Shown: piece by piece, positions 7,887-16,592 of the stretch
Position numbering within the stretch: position 1 is the first letter of the stretch
Layout of the letters: every line of letters begins with the position of its first letter
Assembly: GCA_905214435.1 (NCBI GenBank)
Contig: CAJMMA010000007.1
Span: forward strand, 1 to 62,832
Direction of reading: 5' to 3'
DNA length: 62,832 bases
DNA from: an uncultured bacterium
Lineage (GTDB): Bacteria > Actinomycetota > Coriobacteriia > Coriobacteriales > Coriobacteriaceae
Program-made: the position numbers and the translations under genes
Notes under the pieces: generated by a model
The model's database searches: none
What the model was told of the DNA's origin: nothing
What the model saw: only the letters and a program-made list of their open reading frames with translations

Positions 7887-10610
7887 ATGGCAGCAACGGA
7901 TATCGAGCGCGGACTCTCGACCGCCGAGGTCGAGGAGCGCATCGCCGCTGGTAAGATCAACCGCAACATGGAGCTCAAGACCAAGTCGGTCAAAGAGCTC
8001 ATCATCGAGAACCTCTGCACGCTGTTTAACTTGATCAACGTGGTCTTGGCGGTTTTGGTGTTGCTGACCGGTTCGTTTAAGAACCTGACGTTCCTGTTCG
8101 TGGTGTTCCTCAATACCGCTATTGGCGTCATTCAGTCCATGCGTTCCAAGAAGATGGTCGATAAGCTCACGCTGCTGACCTCCAAGAAGGCCATCGCGGT
8201 GCGCGACGGCGCCGAGGTGGAGCTCGACCTGGACCAGATCGTGCTCGATGACATCATCCGCCTGGGGCGCGGCGATCAGATTCCCGCTGACGCCGTGGTG
8301 GTTTCGGGTGAGGCACTCGTGAACGAGAGCCTGCTGACGGGCGAGAGCGACCTTATTAAGAAACAGCCCGGTTCCGAGCTCATGAGCGGCAGCTTTATCG
8401 ACTCGGGCCTGCTGCGCGCCCGCGTGATTCATGTCGGCGCCGACAACTACGTGGCCAAAATTAATAACGAGGCCAAGTACGTCAAAAAGGTCAATTCCGA
8501 GATCATGAACGCGCTTAATGCCATCGTGCGCTTTGCGAGCATTATCATGATCCCGCTCGGTTTGGCGTTGTTTGCCTCGAGTGTGAGCGAGCTGTGGGAT
8601 GCCGCGGGAACTCCAGGCGATAGCGCGCTTTCCTGGTGCTTCTCCGAGCTGTTGGCTGGTCATGTGCCTTCGTCGGCGCTGCTGTCCACGGTGGGCGCCC
8701 TGCTGGGCATGATCCCGCAAGGCCTGGTGCTGCTGACCTCGTCGGTGCTCGCCATCGCCACGGTGCGTCTGGCCCGCCGCAAGGTGCTGGCGCAGCAGCT
8801 CTACTGCATCGAGACGCTCGCTCGCGTCGACGTGCTGTGCCTGGACAAGACGGGCACCATCACGTCGGGCCGCATGGAGGTCGAGGGCACCTACCCGCTG
8901 CCTGTTGAGGGTGTTGGCTTTGGCGTGGACTCGGAGGAGGCGGCTGTTCCCGTCGATACCACAGTGCTCGATTTTGCGCTGGCTAACGTGGCGCGTGCGA
9001 CTTCGGCCGATGCCAACGAGACCTGCCAGGCGCTGCTCAACTATTACGCCGATCGTCCGGTCGAGGTGTCTGAGCCGCTGTCGGTCATTCCGTTCTCGTC
9101 TTCCAAAAAGTGGAGCGGCGCGTCGTTTGCACAGGGCTCATATGTGATGGGTGCGGCGCAGTTTGTGCTCTCTGATCGTGCGTTTGCCCAGGTCGAGAAC
9201 CGTGTCGCCGAACTTGCCGACACCTGCCGCGTGCTTGTGGTGGCCTGCGTGGACGGCTTTACGCCCGATGGCGATATGGTGGGCGAGGCCGAGCCCGTGG
9301 GCTTTGTGACCATTCGCGACGAGATCCGCACCTCGGCCGCCGAGACCATCGGGTACTTTAACGAGCAGGGCGTGACCCTCAACGTGATCAGTGGCGACGA
9401 CCCGCGTACGGTGTCGTCGATTGCGCGCGTGGTGGGCGTGCCGGGGGCTGACGCTTATGTGGACGCCACGACGCTCGATACGCCGGCCAAGCTCGATGCC
9501 GCAGTGGACCGCTACCATGTCTTTGGTCGTGTGACCCCGCAGCAGAAGCGCGAGCTCGTGCAGGCACTCAAGCGCCGCGAGCACACCGTGGCCATGACGG
9601 GCGACGGCGTTAACGATGTGCTAGCGCTCAAGGAGGCTGACTGCTCCGTCGCCATGGCGGCTGGCTCCGACGCCGCGCGTAACGTGGCCGAGATCGTACT
9701 CGTCGACAACGACTTTGCCTCGATGCCCGCCGTGGTGGCCGAGGGCCGTCGCTCCATCAACAACCTGCAGCGCTCCGCGGCGCTGTTCCTGACCAAAACG
9801 CTGTTCTCGATGGGCTTGGCGGCGCTGTGCATCGCGCTGCCGCCGTACCCCTTCGAGCCCATCCAGATGACGCTCATTAACTTCTTCTGTATTGGCGCGC
9901 CGGGCTTTGTGTTGGGCCTGGAGCCCAACAATGCTCGCGTGAAGGGATCGTTCCTGACGAACGTGCTCAAGCGGGCACTGCCGGCGTCGATTGCGGTCAT
10001 TTTGGCTGCAGCGCTCGATATCTTTGTGGCGCGGGTGTTTGGCTTTAGCCAGCTCACGCTGTCTACGATGTGCCTGCTTACGTCGTGCGCGGCGAGCGTC
10101 AGCCTGATCTGGCGCATCTCGCAGCCTCTCACGCCCTTACGTGTGGTGCTCTTTGTGTTTGTAGTCGCCGGCATCCTGGTGGGCGTTATCGGATTCCCGG
10201 AGCTGCTGTCTATTGCCAACCTGACAATGGGCCAGATGGTTATCTTGGCTGCCGTCGTGGTCTTTACCTGCTCGGTGTTTTTTAAGCTCGCCACGATGAT
10301 GGATTCGCTCAAGCCGCGTCGTCGTCATGCCGCAACTGGTTTTGGCCGCGGTGTTCGCGTCCGCCTGGGTCGCGGTGGCGGCAAGGTGAGCTCGACGGGT
10401 TCGACGGCGGAGCGTTTTGCCAAGCGCGTCGCCGCCGACATGGCGCAGCGCCGCGAAGCTCGCACCGTTCGTGAGGCCGAGGCCCGCGCACTCGAGGGCG
10501 TGGCCCAGGCCCAGCCCAAGAAAAAGAAGCCCACGGGCGCCAAGCGCTCCCGCGTAACCAAGTCCGCCCAAGGCATCAAAGTTTCGATGCCAAGCAAAAA
10601 GAAGAAGTAG
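7887..10610 (+). CDS. P-type cation-transporting ATPase, CtpE-like
   Basis: A membrane pump of about 907 residues. ATG 7887 is preferred because GGGA sits 6 nt upstream; GTG 7872 and ATG 7875 are in-frame alternatives. Domains in order: two N-terminal membrane helices (about 40-90), the actuator domain with LLTGESD (about 150), a helix pair ending in MIPQGLVLLTSS (about 275), the phosphorylation site CLDKTGTI with Asp near 320, the nucleotide domain, MTGDGVNDVLALK, then about six helices. Mycobacterial CtpE relatives have been linked to Ca2+, but substrate is not readable here. The ion-site motif is PQGL rather than PEGL. Unusually, the last 95 or so residues are a cytosolic tail rich in Arg, Lys, Ala and Glu ending in KKKK. 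No clear promoter other than read-through from the tRNA region was seen. Confidence 0.9.
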   Translation: MAATDIERGLSTAEVEERIAAGKINRNMELKTKSVKELIIENLCTLFNLINVVLAVLVLLTGSFKNLTFLFVVFLNTAIGVIQSMRSKKMVDKLTLLTSKKAIAVRDGAEVELDLDQIVLDDIIRLGRGDQIPADAVVVSGEALVNESLLTGESDLIKKQPGSELMSGSFIDSGLLRARVIHVGADNYVAKINNEAKYVKKVNSEIMNALNAIVRFASIIMIPLGLALFASSVSELWDAAGTPGDSALSWCFSELLAGHVPSSALLSTVGALLGMIPQGLVLLTSSVLAIATVRLARRKVLAQQLYCIETLARVDVLCLDKTGTITSGRMEVEGTYPLPVEGVGFGVDSEEAAVPVDTTVLDFALANVARATSADANETCQALLNYYADRPVEVSEPLSVIPFSSSKKWSGASFAQGSYVMGAAQFVLSDRAFAQVENRVAELADTCRVLVVACVDGFTPDGDMVGEAEPVGFVTIRDEIRTSAAETIGYFNEQGVTLNVISGDDPRTVSSIARVVGVPGADAYVDATTLDTPAKLDAAVDRYHVFGRVTPQQKRELVQALKRREHTVAMTGDGVNDVLALKEADCSVAMAAGSDAARNVAEIVLVDNDFASMPAVVAEGRRSINNLQRSAALFLTKTLFSMGLAALCIALPPYPFEPIQMTLINFFCIGAPGFVLGLEPNNARVKGSFLTNVLKRALPASIAVILAAALDIFVARVFGFSQLTLSTMCLLTSCAASVSLIWRISQPLTPLRVVLFVFVVAGILVGVIGFPELLSIANLTMGQMVILAAVVVFTCSVFFKLATMMDSLKPRRRHAATGFGRGVRVRLGRGGGKVSSTGSTAERFAKRVAADMAQRREARTVREAEARALEGVAQAQPKKKKPTGAKRSRVTKSAQGIKVSMPSKKKK

Positions 10611-10713
10611 CTACGCGCCCTGGCGATGTTGAATTGGTGCCTTGCTCCTGTGGGGCCGTGGCGATGTTATGCTCTAACCTCGATTGTTTGAATTGCTTCG
10701 AAAAGAGGATGCC

Positions 10714-11862
10714 GTGATCTGCCCGCATTGCCTTAAGACTATCGAGGACGGCGCCTCGTTCTGCCCCTACTGCAACGCCTATGTGGGTCCGGGCGATGGT
10801 CCCGAGCACACCGAGTTTGTGTTCTGTGAGGGCTGCGGTGCCCGTCTTTCTCCGCATGATCGTACGTGCCCCAAATGTGGACGCCCCGCTCCGGGTATCC
10901 TCTCCGAGGACGCGGCAGCATCCGACCTGGCAGCGGGCCGCACGGCGGGCTTTCCGCGCCTAACGCAAGAGCAGATCGATACCGAGGTGCCGCATGCGCC
11001 GGCCTCTGCCGCTGCGGTGCTTTCGGACGCCGCCGACCCCAATGAGACCTGCGTGCTGCCGGCTTTCGATAAGGATTTCGGTATCCCCAAGGTCGATATT
11101 CCCACGCCCGTTTCCCTGCATGACGATGCTCAAAAACCCAAGCGCAAGGTGCACCCCGACGAGGACGCCTATCACAAGCATAAGCGTCATATCCCCAAGC
11201 CGCTCGTCGTCATCGCGGTCCTTGCCGTCGTTTGCGGCGGTGCCTATTGGTTCGTGACGACCGATCCCATGGGTGTCATGCCCGGCTTCTACGACCAGTT
11301 TGGCCAAGCTGCACAGACCACCTTCCCCACGCGCCAAAAGGGCGAGGCCACTGAGGATGATACCAAGCAGGACGATTCTGCGGAGGTGGTCCAGGAAGAA
11401 ACCGTGCTCACCGATGATCAGCTCTATACCAGGCTCGACGGTCTGTATCAGACCATCGTGTCCTACGCTGACGAGGACCAGATCGGCGAGGTCATCGATT
11501 CCTTTAACAACGGTTATCTCCGAACGCCGCTGTCCACCCGTCAGGAGCTGTCGCAGAGTGCCTACGCCCTGCGCGACCAGATCAAAAAGACGCAAGATGA
11601 GCTTAACAACCTGAAAGTACAGGACGATACGGTCTATGCGGATGACATCGCCCACTTAAAGCAGCTTGCCGAGTGGATGTATGAGCGCGTCGACGTGATC
11701 TGCCAGAGCTGGGATATCTCGCTGGCCATTCCCGATGGCGAGTCGATGAGTTCCCACCAAAGCGAGATCCTGGCGCCCATCGCGCAGGGCGGCAACAGCG
11801 CGCTGAACCAGTACGATGCCAATGTGGGTTCCTGGAAGCCGCAGCAGCGTTCCTTAAATTAG
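10714..11862 (+). CDS. Double zinc-ribbon, single-pass membrane protein of unknown function
   Basis: 382 residues starting at GTG 10714, chosen for AGAGGA 4 nt upstream and because it places the first CxxC at residue 3. Two zinc ribbons are visible: CPHC (3-6) with CPYC (17-20), and CEGC (38-41) with CPKC (52-55). A disordered, acidic linker follows, then a single membrane helix (PLVVIAVLAVVCGGAYWF, near 170), then an extracytoplasmic region of about 190 residues with predicted helices rich in Asp, Glu and Gln. The arrangement (cytosolic zinc ribbon, one helix, outside sensor-like domain) recurs in Gram-positive envelope proteins, but no enzymatic motif is present. Its position before the cyclophilin and TPR genes and the mre cluster suggests an envelope role, which is inference only. 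Confidence 0.8.
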   Translation: MICPHCLKTIEDGASFCPYCNAYVGPGDGPEHTEFVFCEGCGARLSPHDRTCPKCGRPAPGILSEDAAASDLAAGRTAGFPRLTQEQIDTEVPHAPASAAAVLSDAADPNETCVLPAFDKDFGIPKVDIPTPVSLHDDAQKPKRKVHPDEDAYHKHKRHIPKPLVVIAVLAVVCGGAYWFVTTDPMGVMPGFYDQFGQAAQTTFPTRQKGEATEDDTKQDDSAEVVQEETVLTDDQLYTRLDGLYQTIVSYADEDQIGEVIDSFNNGYLRTPLSTRQELSQSAYALRDQIKKTQDELNNLKVQDDTVYADDIAHLKQLAEWMYERVDVICQSWDISLAIPDGESMSSHQSEILAPIAQGGNSALNQYDANVGSWKPQQRSLN

Positions 11863-11894
11863 TTCGCCATAGTCGGCATAACCTACGTGCGCAA

Positions 11895-11924
11895 TTGATG
11901 TAAGCCCGTGCTTATTGCTACAAT
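11895..11924 (+). promoter_or_regulatory. Promoter upstream of the cyclophilin gene
   Basis: TTGATG (11895-11900), 18 nt, TACAAT (11919-11924), about 40 bp before the ATG at 11964. Confidence 0.55.
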
Positions 11925-11963
11925 TCGTACAAATATGCTTTAAACGCACGAGGAAGGAACCAC

Positions 11964-12506
11964 ATGTTTGGTTTTAAGAAAGAGCTCTACACGCCCGAGT
12001 ATCAGCTTGTCGGCGACGAGTGTGCCGTAATCGAGACGTCGAAGGGTACCATCAAGGTCAAGTTTGACGGCGAGGGCGCTCCCATTCATGTCGCGAACTT
12101 CTGCGAGCTTTCCACGATGGGCTTCTATGATGGCCTTAAGTTCCATCGCTATGTGCCCGGTTTTGTTATCCAGGGCGGGGACCCCAATACCCGCGACATG
12201 TCCGGCGCCGACGTCGCTGCCGGTCTTGAGGGCCCCGACGGCATGCCCGGTACCGGTGGCCCCGGCTACTGCATCAAGGGCGAGTTTGCCACCAATCCGC
12301 GCAACAGCCATGTCGATGGCGCCCTTGCCATGGCACGCTCCATGGACCCCGATTCCGCGGGTTCGCAGTTCTACTTCTGCCTGGGTGCCCAGCATAATCT
12401 CGATTCCGGTTACACCGTCTTTGGTACCACGGTCGAGGGTCTCGATGTGATTTCGCAGCTGCGTGCCGGCGACGAGATCGTTCATGTCGAGATCGTTCAC
12501 GAGTAA
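11964..12506 (+). CDS. Peptidyl-prolyl cis-trans isomerase, cyclophilin type
   Basis: 180 residues, no signal peptide, so a cytosolic proline isomerase. Cyclophilin core motifs are visible: VANFCELSTMGFYDGLKFHR, then VPGFVIQGGDP with catalytic-site residues, ALAMARSMDPDSAGSQFYF (active-site Gln and Phe) and YTVFGTTVEGLDVI. A loop rich in Gly and Pro near residues 75-95 resembles other short bacterial cyclophilins. AGGAAGG precedes the ATG. The downstream TPR gene begins 12 bp after the stop, so the two are probably co-transcribed. A folding role for the neighbouring envelope proteins would be speculative given its cytosolic location. Confidence 0.95.
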   Translation: MFGFKKELYTPEYQLVGDECAVIETSKGTIKVKFDGEGAPIHVANFCELSTMGFYDGLKFHRYVPGFVIQGGDPNTRDMSGADVAAGLEGPDGMPGTGGPGYCIKGEFATNPRNSHVDGALAMARSMDPDSAGSQFYFCLGAQHNLDSGYTVFGTTVEGLDVISQLRAGDEIVHVEIVHE

Positions 12507-12517
12507 AGGGGACTTCC

Positions 12518-13822
12518 TTGAATAGCCAGCTGATCCAACAGGGCCGCGCCGCTTACCGCGCGGGTGATTTTTCCGCTGCAGCCCAGATGCTTGGGGCGGC
12601 AAAGACTCCCGATGAGATTATGGGCGAGGCCGATCACCTTCGTGGCAACGCCTTGATGCACCTGGGCATGTATGCCGAGGCCGCCGAGGCCTATGCCGCC
12701 GCCCTCAACGACGGTACCTACGGCAAGCGCGGCGCGCTGCTCACCAACCGCGGCAAGGCGCTCGCCGCCGTGGGCGACTACACGACGGCCGCTCAGGCTT
12801 TCTCTGCCGCTACGCAGGATGCTTCCTATGCCACGCCGTTCAAGGCCTATCTGGGCCTGGGCAATGCGCTGTTCCAGTCGGGCGACTATGCCAACGCGGG
12901 AACCGCCTTCCGTCAGGCTGCCATCGACGGCGCCAATCCGGCTCCTGCCGCCGCACTCGGCGAGCTCGGTCGTTGCTTCATTAAGCTCGGCCGTCCGGCG
13001 GATGCCGTGGAGACCTACCGCACGGCTATCGACTTCGCCGGCCCCCGCGACGACACGCGTGCGCTCAACGCCGGCATGGGTCAGGCGCTTTCTGCCGCCG
13101 GCCGTCCCTCCGACGCACTCGACGCCTTTAACGCCGCTACTGCCGATGGCATCTACCAGCTCACCTCCGAGCAGGCCGATGAGCTTGCCCGCGTGCAGGA
13201 TTCGCTTGCTGCGCTGTCTGCCCAGACGGCTATGGCCACGGCTCCGGCGCCCGCGATGGACGCTCCTGCCGTCGATCCGCTCGATCCTACGGGCGCGACC
13301 GGTCAGTTTATGCCCGATCCCTCGGACACCGGCTTCTTTACGCTGTCCGAGTCCGAGATGGTCCAGCAGGACCGTCAGGATCGTAAGCAGGCCAAGGTCC
13401 GTCGCCGCCATCGCCACACGGGCCTCAAAGTCTTCATCGTGCTGCTTCTGCTCATTTTGATCGCCGCGGGCGGTCTGGGCTTTGCCTACACGCGCGGCTT
13501 TGGCTTCCCGTCTCAGGAGTCTGTCGTTACCGATCTGTTCCAGGCTGCCGGTGACGGTGACACCGCAAAGGCCGAGTCTTGCCTGGCCTCGAGCCTGTCC
13601 GAGGACGCTAAGTCGATGATCATCTCCTCGATTCCGCAGGGTGCCACCGTGTCCGTCGAGGGCATGGATCAGTCCATGACCGAGACGACCGCTAAGGTGA
13701 AGGCATCGCTGTCCAAGGGCGGCGAGCAGGAGTACACCGTCAAATTCGTGCGCTCCGACAACCATATCGGCTGGGCCGTTTCTTCGCTTGATATGGATTT
13801 CTCGGCTGCTGACAACCAGTAG
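12518..13822 (+). CDS. TPR-repeat membrane protein of unknown function
   Basis: 434 residues from TTG 12518, with GGGG 6-7 nt upstream. Residues about 1-230 are TPR-like helical repeats, for example ADHLRGNALMHLGMYAEAAE and AYLGLGNALFQSGDYANAG. A Pro/Asp-rich linker carries FTLSESEMV, followed by a basic cluster (KVRRRHRHTG), one membrane helix (LKVFIVLLLLILIAAGGLGF, near 310), and a small outside domain of about 100 residues with a cystatin-like or DUF4878-like beta pattern (SVVTDLFQAAGDGDTAKAES). Cytosolic TPRs plus an outside domain suggest a scaffold spanning the membrane. It lies immediately before mreB, which fits a wall-synthesis accessory role, but this is unproven. Confidence 0.82.
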   Translation: MNSQLIQQGRAAYRAGDFSAAAQMLGAAKTPDEIMGEADHLRGNALMHLGMYAEAAEAYAAALNDGTYGKRGALLTNRGKALAAVGDYTTAAQAFSAATQDASYATPFKAYLGLGNALFQSGDYANAGTAFRQAAIDGANPAPAAALGELGRCFIKLGRPADAVETYRTAIDFAGPRDDTRALNAGMGQALSAAGRPSDALDAFNAATADGIYQLTSEQADELARVQDSLAALSAQTAMATAPAPAMDAPAVDPLDPTGATGQFMPDPSDTGFFTLSESEMVQQDRQDRKQAKVRRRHRHTGLKVFIVLLLLILIAAGGLGFAYTRGFGFPSQESVVTDLFQAAGDGDTAKAESCLASSLSEDAKSMIISSIPQGATVSVEGMDQSMTETTAKVKASLSKGGEQEYTVKFVRSDNHIGWAVSSLDMDFSAADNQ

Positions 13823-13844
13823 TGACCTTATGGGATTTAGCTTT

Positions 13845-13877
13845 GCCCGGCGCTTCACCGCAAGTGAGGTGCCGGGC
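13845..13877 (+). terminator. Strong GC-rich hairpin before mreB
   Basis: GCCCGGC pairs exactly with GCCGGGC, with an inner CAC/GTG pairing. There is no T-run after it, so it may be a weak terminator, an RNA stabiliser or a leader element rather than a full intrinsic terminator. Confidence 0.4.
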
Positions 13878-13937
13878 TTGCGCTAGTATGATGAGCTAGT
13901 AGTTTTCCAGCAATCATCCAACACATCAGGAGTTGCG

Positions 13938-14981
13938 TTGTTTTCTTTGATGGATATGTTCTTCGGTAGCTATGCGGGCGATCTTGCCATCGACCTCGGC
14001 ACCGCCAATACGCTTGTCTCCGTGCGCGGCAAGGGCATCGTCATTCGCGAGCCCTCTGTTGTCGCCATCGACAAGAACGACGAGCGCATCTTGGCGGTCG
14101 GTATCGAGGCAAAGCGCATGCTCGGCCGTACGCCCGGCAACATCGTGGCCGTTCGTCCCCTGAAGGACGGCGTCATCGCCGACTTCGATGTTACCGAGGC
14201 CATGCTTCGCTACTTTATCGACAAGGCGTCCGAGAAGCGCTATCCGTGGACTCCGCGTCCGCGTGTTGTCGTCTGCGTTCCCTCCGGTGTCACGTCGGTC
14301 GAGAAGCGCGCTGTCTTTGAGGCCACGATCCAGGCCGGTGCCCGCCAGGCCTATCTGATCGAAGAGCCCATGGCGGCTGCCATCGGCGCCGACCTGCCCG
14401 TCGAGGAACCCACCGGCTCCATGGTCATCGACATCGGTGGCGGTACCACCGAGGTTGCCGTTATCGCTATGGGCGGCATCGTCGTCTCACAGTCCATCCG
14501 TATTGCCGGCGATGAGTTCGATCAGGCCATTCTCACGCACGTTCGCGATGCCTACAACCTGGCCATCGGCGAGCGTACGGCAGAGGACATTAAGATCAAG
14601 GTCGGCTCCGCCGTGCCGCTCAAGGATGAGCTCGACGTCGAGGTCAACGGCCGCGACGTGATCACCGGTCTGCCCAAGACCGTGCGCATCGAGAGCGAGG
14701 AGATTCGTCGCGCGCTCAACAAGCCGCTCGACGAGATGGCCAAGGCCGTCAAGGACGCACTCGACGCTACGCCTCCCGATCTTGCCTCGGACCTTATGTA
14801 CTACGGCATTTTGCTGACCGGTGGCGGCGCGCTGCTGCGCGGTCTCGACGTGCGCCTGCGCGATGAGACCGGCGTTTCGGTCAACGTCAGCCCCACGGCG
14901 CTCGATAACGTCGTTAACGGCTGTGCCCGCGTGCTCGAGGCCAATGCGTTTGATGGCGGCTTCGTCCAGACCAATGCTTAA
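13938..14981 (+). CDS. mreB: Rod-shape actin homologue MreB
   Basis: Actin-like ATPase that polymerises on the inner membrane face and orients the elongasome. 347 residues from TTG 13938, supported by AGGAG 5 nt upstream. The phosphate-1 motif is IDLGTANTLV, the phosphate-2 motif is VIDIGGGTTEVAVIAMGG, and the adenosine motif is GILLTGGGALLRGLD. The N-terminus MFSLMDMFFGSYAGD is hydrophobic and amphipathic, consistent with membrane attachment. It is first in the mreB-mreC-mreD-mrdA-rodA series, and the distance to mreC is about 20 bp. Confidence 0.97.
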   Translation: MFSLMDMFFGSYAGDLAIDLGTANTLVSVRGKGIVIREPSVVAIDKNDERILAVGIEAKRMLGRTPGNIVAVRPLKDGVIADFDVTEAMLRYFIDKASEKRYPWTPRPRVVVCVPSGVTSVEKRAVFEATIQAGARQAYLIEEPMAAAIGADLPVEEPTGSMVIDIGGGTTEVAVIAMGGIVVSQSIRIAGDEFDQAILTHVRDAYNLAIGERTAEDIKIKVGSAVPLKDELDVEVNGRDVITGLPKTVRIESEEIRRALNKPLDEMAKAVKDALDATPPDLASDLMYYGILLTGGGALLRGLDVRLRDETGVSVNVSPTALDNVVNGCARVLEANAFDGGFVQTNA

Positions 14982-15002
14982 TTTCCAAAAGGTGGATTCC
15001 AT

Positions 15003-16001
15003 TTGGCACGATCTTCGGGTTTCTCCACAAATCTGAATACCAAGCGACAATCAACGGGTATGCGCCCGTTGATTGTTTTCAGTCTGATTTCGGTGTTGCT
15101 GCTCACGTTTTACATCCGCGAGGGCGAGGCAGGACCGATTCATGCCGTGCGCTCGGGCGTGACGACGATTACCTCGCCGGTGCGCTTTGTGGGCTCGGCT
15201 GTGGCGGCTCCCTTCAATGCGATCGGTAACGTGTTCTCTAACCTTACGGCGTCGCAGGACACGCTTGACGAGCTTAAGAAGCAAAACGAGGAACTGACCT
15301 CTAAGGTTGCCGAGCTCTCCGAGGCTCAAAAGACCGCCGAGCGACTGGAGGGGCTGGTCGGCCTGCAGTCGACCTACAACCTCAAATCAACCGCAGCTCG
15401 TATCGTCGGTGCTTCGGGCGATGCCTGGACCTCGACCGTCACCATCGATAAGGGTTCTGCCGACGGTCTTACCATCAACATGCCTGTGACGAGTTCTGCC
15501 GGTGTCATAGGCCAGATTATCGAGGTCTCGGCCAAGACGTCCACCGTGCGCCTGATTGGCGATGAGAACTCGGGCGTGTCCGCTATGGTGCAGGACACGC
15601 GCGCCCAGGGCATGCTGCAGGGTCAGGCTGACGGCACGCTGCGTCTTGAGTACGTGAGCGTCGATTCCGACGTTAAGGTTGGCGACATCATCGTGACCTC
15701 GGGCATTGGCGGTGTGTTCCCCAAGGGTCTACCGCTCGGCACCGTCTCGTCGGTTGAGAAATCGGCAAACGACGTGTACTACACCATTGTGGTGCGCGCC
15801 CAGACGACGGCCGAGAACAACGAGGAAGTGCTGGTCATTACCTCGCTGACCGACGAACAGTCGGCCTCGGATGAGGACGTGAACACGGCCAACAGCACGC
15901 CGCAGGGAACGTCGCGCGATGCTGCGACCAAGACGAAGGACGAGAGCCCGGATGACAGTTCCGACACGTCCGAGACGACCGATTCCGGCTCGAGCGAATA
16001 G
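15003..16001 (+). CDS. mreC: Rod-shape determining protein MreC
   Basis: Extracytoplasmic scaffold of the elongasome that activates PBP2. 332 residues from TTG 15003, with AAGGTGGA upstream. It has a basic N-terminus, one membrane helix (PLIVFSLISVLLLTFYI, about residues 22-38), a coiled coil around residues 80-115 (TLDELKKQNEELTSKVAEL), then the double beta-barrel domain with typical segments VTIDKGSADGL, VITSAGVIGQ-like PVTSSAGVIGQIIEVS and GDIIVTSGIGGVFPKGLPLG. The final 55 or so residues are a Ser/Thr/Asp/Glu-rich tail, probably disordered, outside the conserved core. Confidence 0.95.
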   Translation: MARSSGFSTNLNTKRQSTGMRPLIVFSLISVLLLTFYIREGEAGPIHAVRSGVTTITSPVRFVGSAVAAPFNAIGNVFSNLTASQDTLDELKKQNEELTSKVAELSEAQKTAERLEGLVGLQSTYNLKSTAARIVGASGDAWTSTVTIDKGSADGLTINMPVTSSAGVIGQIIEVSAKTSTVRLIGDENSGVSAMVQDTRAQGMLQGQADGTLRLEYVSVDSDVKVGDIIVTSGIGGVFPKGLPLGTVSSVEKSANDVYYTIVVRAQTTAENNEEVLVITSLTDEQSASDEDVNTANSTPQGTSRDAATKTKDESPDDSSDTSETTDSGSSE

Positions 16002-16012
16002 GGGGCATGTCC

Positions 16013-16579
16013 ATGGATCTACATGAGCAGGGGATGAGCTCCCGCACGTTTGTAATCGCCGCCATCGTGTGCGTGCTGTTGCAGGCAGGCCTGGCACCGC
16101 AGATCTCCATTGCGGGCGGTCGCGTCAACTTTATGATTATCCTGGTGTGCCTAAGCGTGTTCTCGGGCGACCCGACCCGTGCCGTCGTGTGCGGTTTTTG
16201 CAGCGGCTTGTTCTATGACCTTTCCGCTGCCGTGCCGGTGGGCGTTATGTCGCTCCTGCTGACCGTGGGTTCTTTTGCCCTGGTGCATAGCGCTGCCGGT
16301 CAGACGGGCGGTACCCCGAGTGCGCGCGGCATCACGGTGGGCGCCTTCGCGTTCGTCATTAATGTGATCTACAGCATCATCTTGCTGTTTATGGGTTTGG
16401 AGACGAGCTTTGTCGTGGCGATCTTCGGCCATGCGCTGCCGTCTTCGATCCTGACGGGTCTGGTTGCCATTCCGTTTTTGATGTCCGGCGTCGTGCCGCA
16501 GTCCGGTTATGGATTCTCCGCACGTGGCGGACGCCAGACGGGCATGCGCTTTAAGCCCAAGACCCGTAAGCTCAAATAG
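16013..16579 (+). CDS. mreD: Rod-shape determining protein MreD
   Basis: Polytopic membrane partner of MreC. 188 residues if translated from ATG 16013, preferred over ATG 16007 because the GGGGG at 16001-16005 is then 7 nt away rather than one. About five membrane segments are visible, including TFVIAAIVCVLLQAGLA, FMIILVCLSVFSGD and AFAFVINVIYSIILLFMG. The end is basic (RFKPKTRKLK). Sequence conservation in MreD is low, so the call relies on size, topology and its place between mreC and mrdA. Confidence 0.88.
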   Translation: MDLHEQGMSSRTFVIAAIVCVLLQAGLAPQISIAGGRVNFMIILVCLSVFSGDPTRAVVCGFCSGLFYDLSAAVPVGVMSLLLTVGSFALVHSAAGQTGGTPSARGITVGAFAFVINVIYSIILLFMGLETSFVVAIFGHALPSSILTGLVAIPFLMSGVVPQSGYGFSARGGRQTGMRFKPKTRKLK

Positions 16580-16592
16580 GGGAGGCCTGTAG

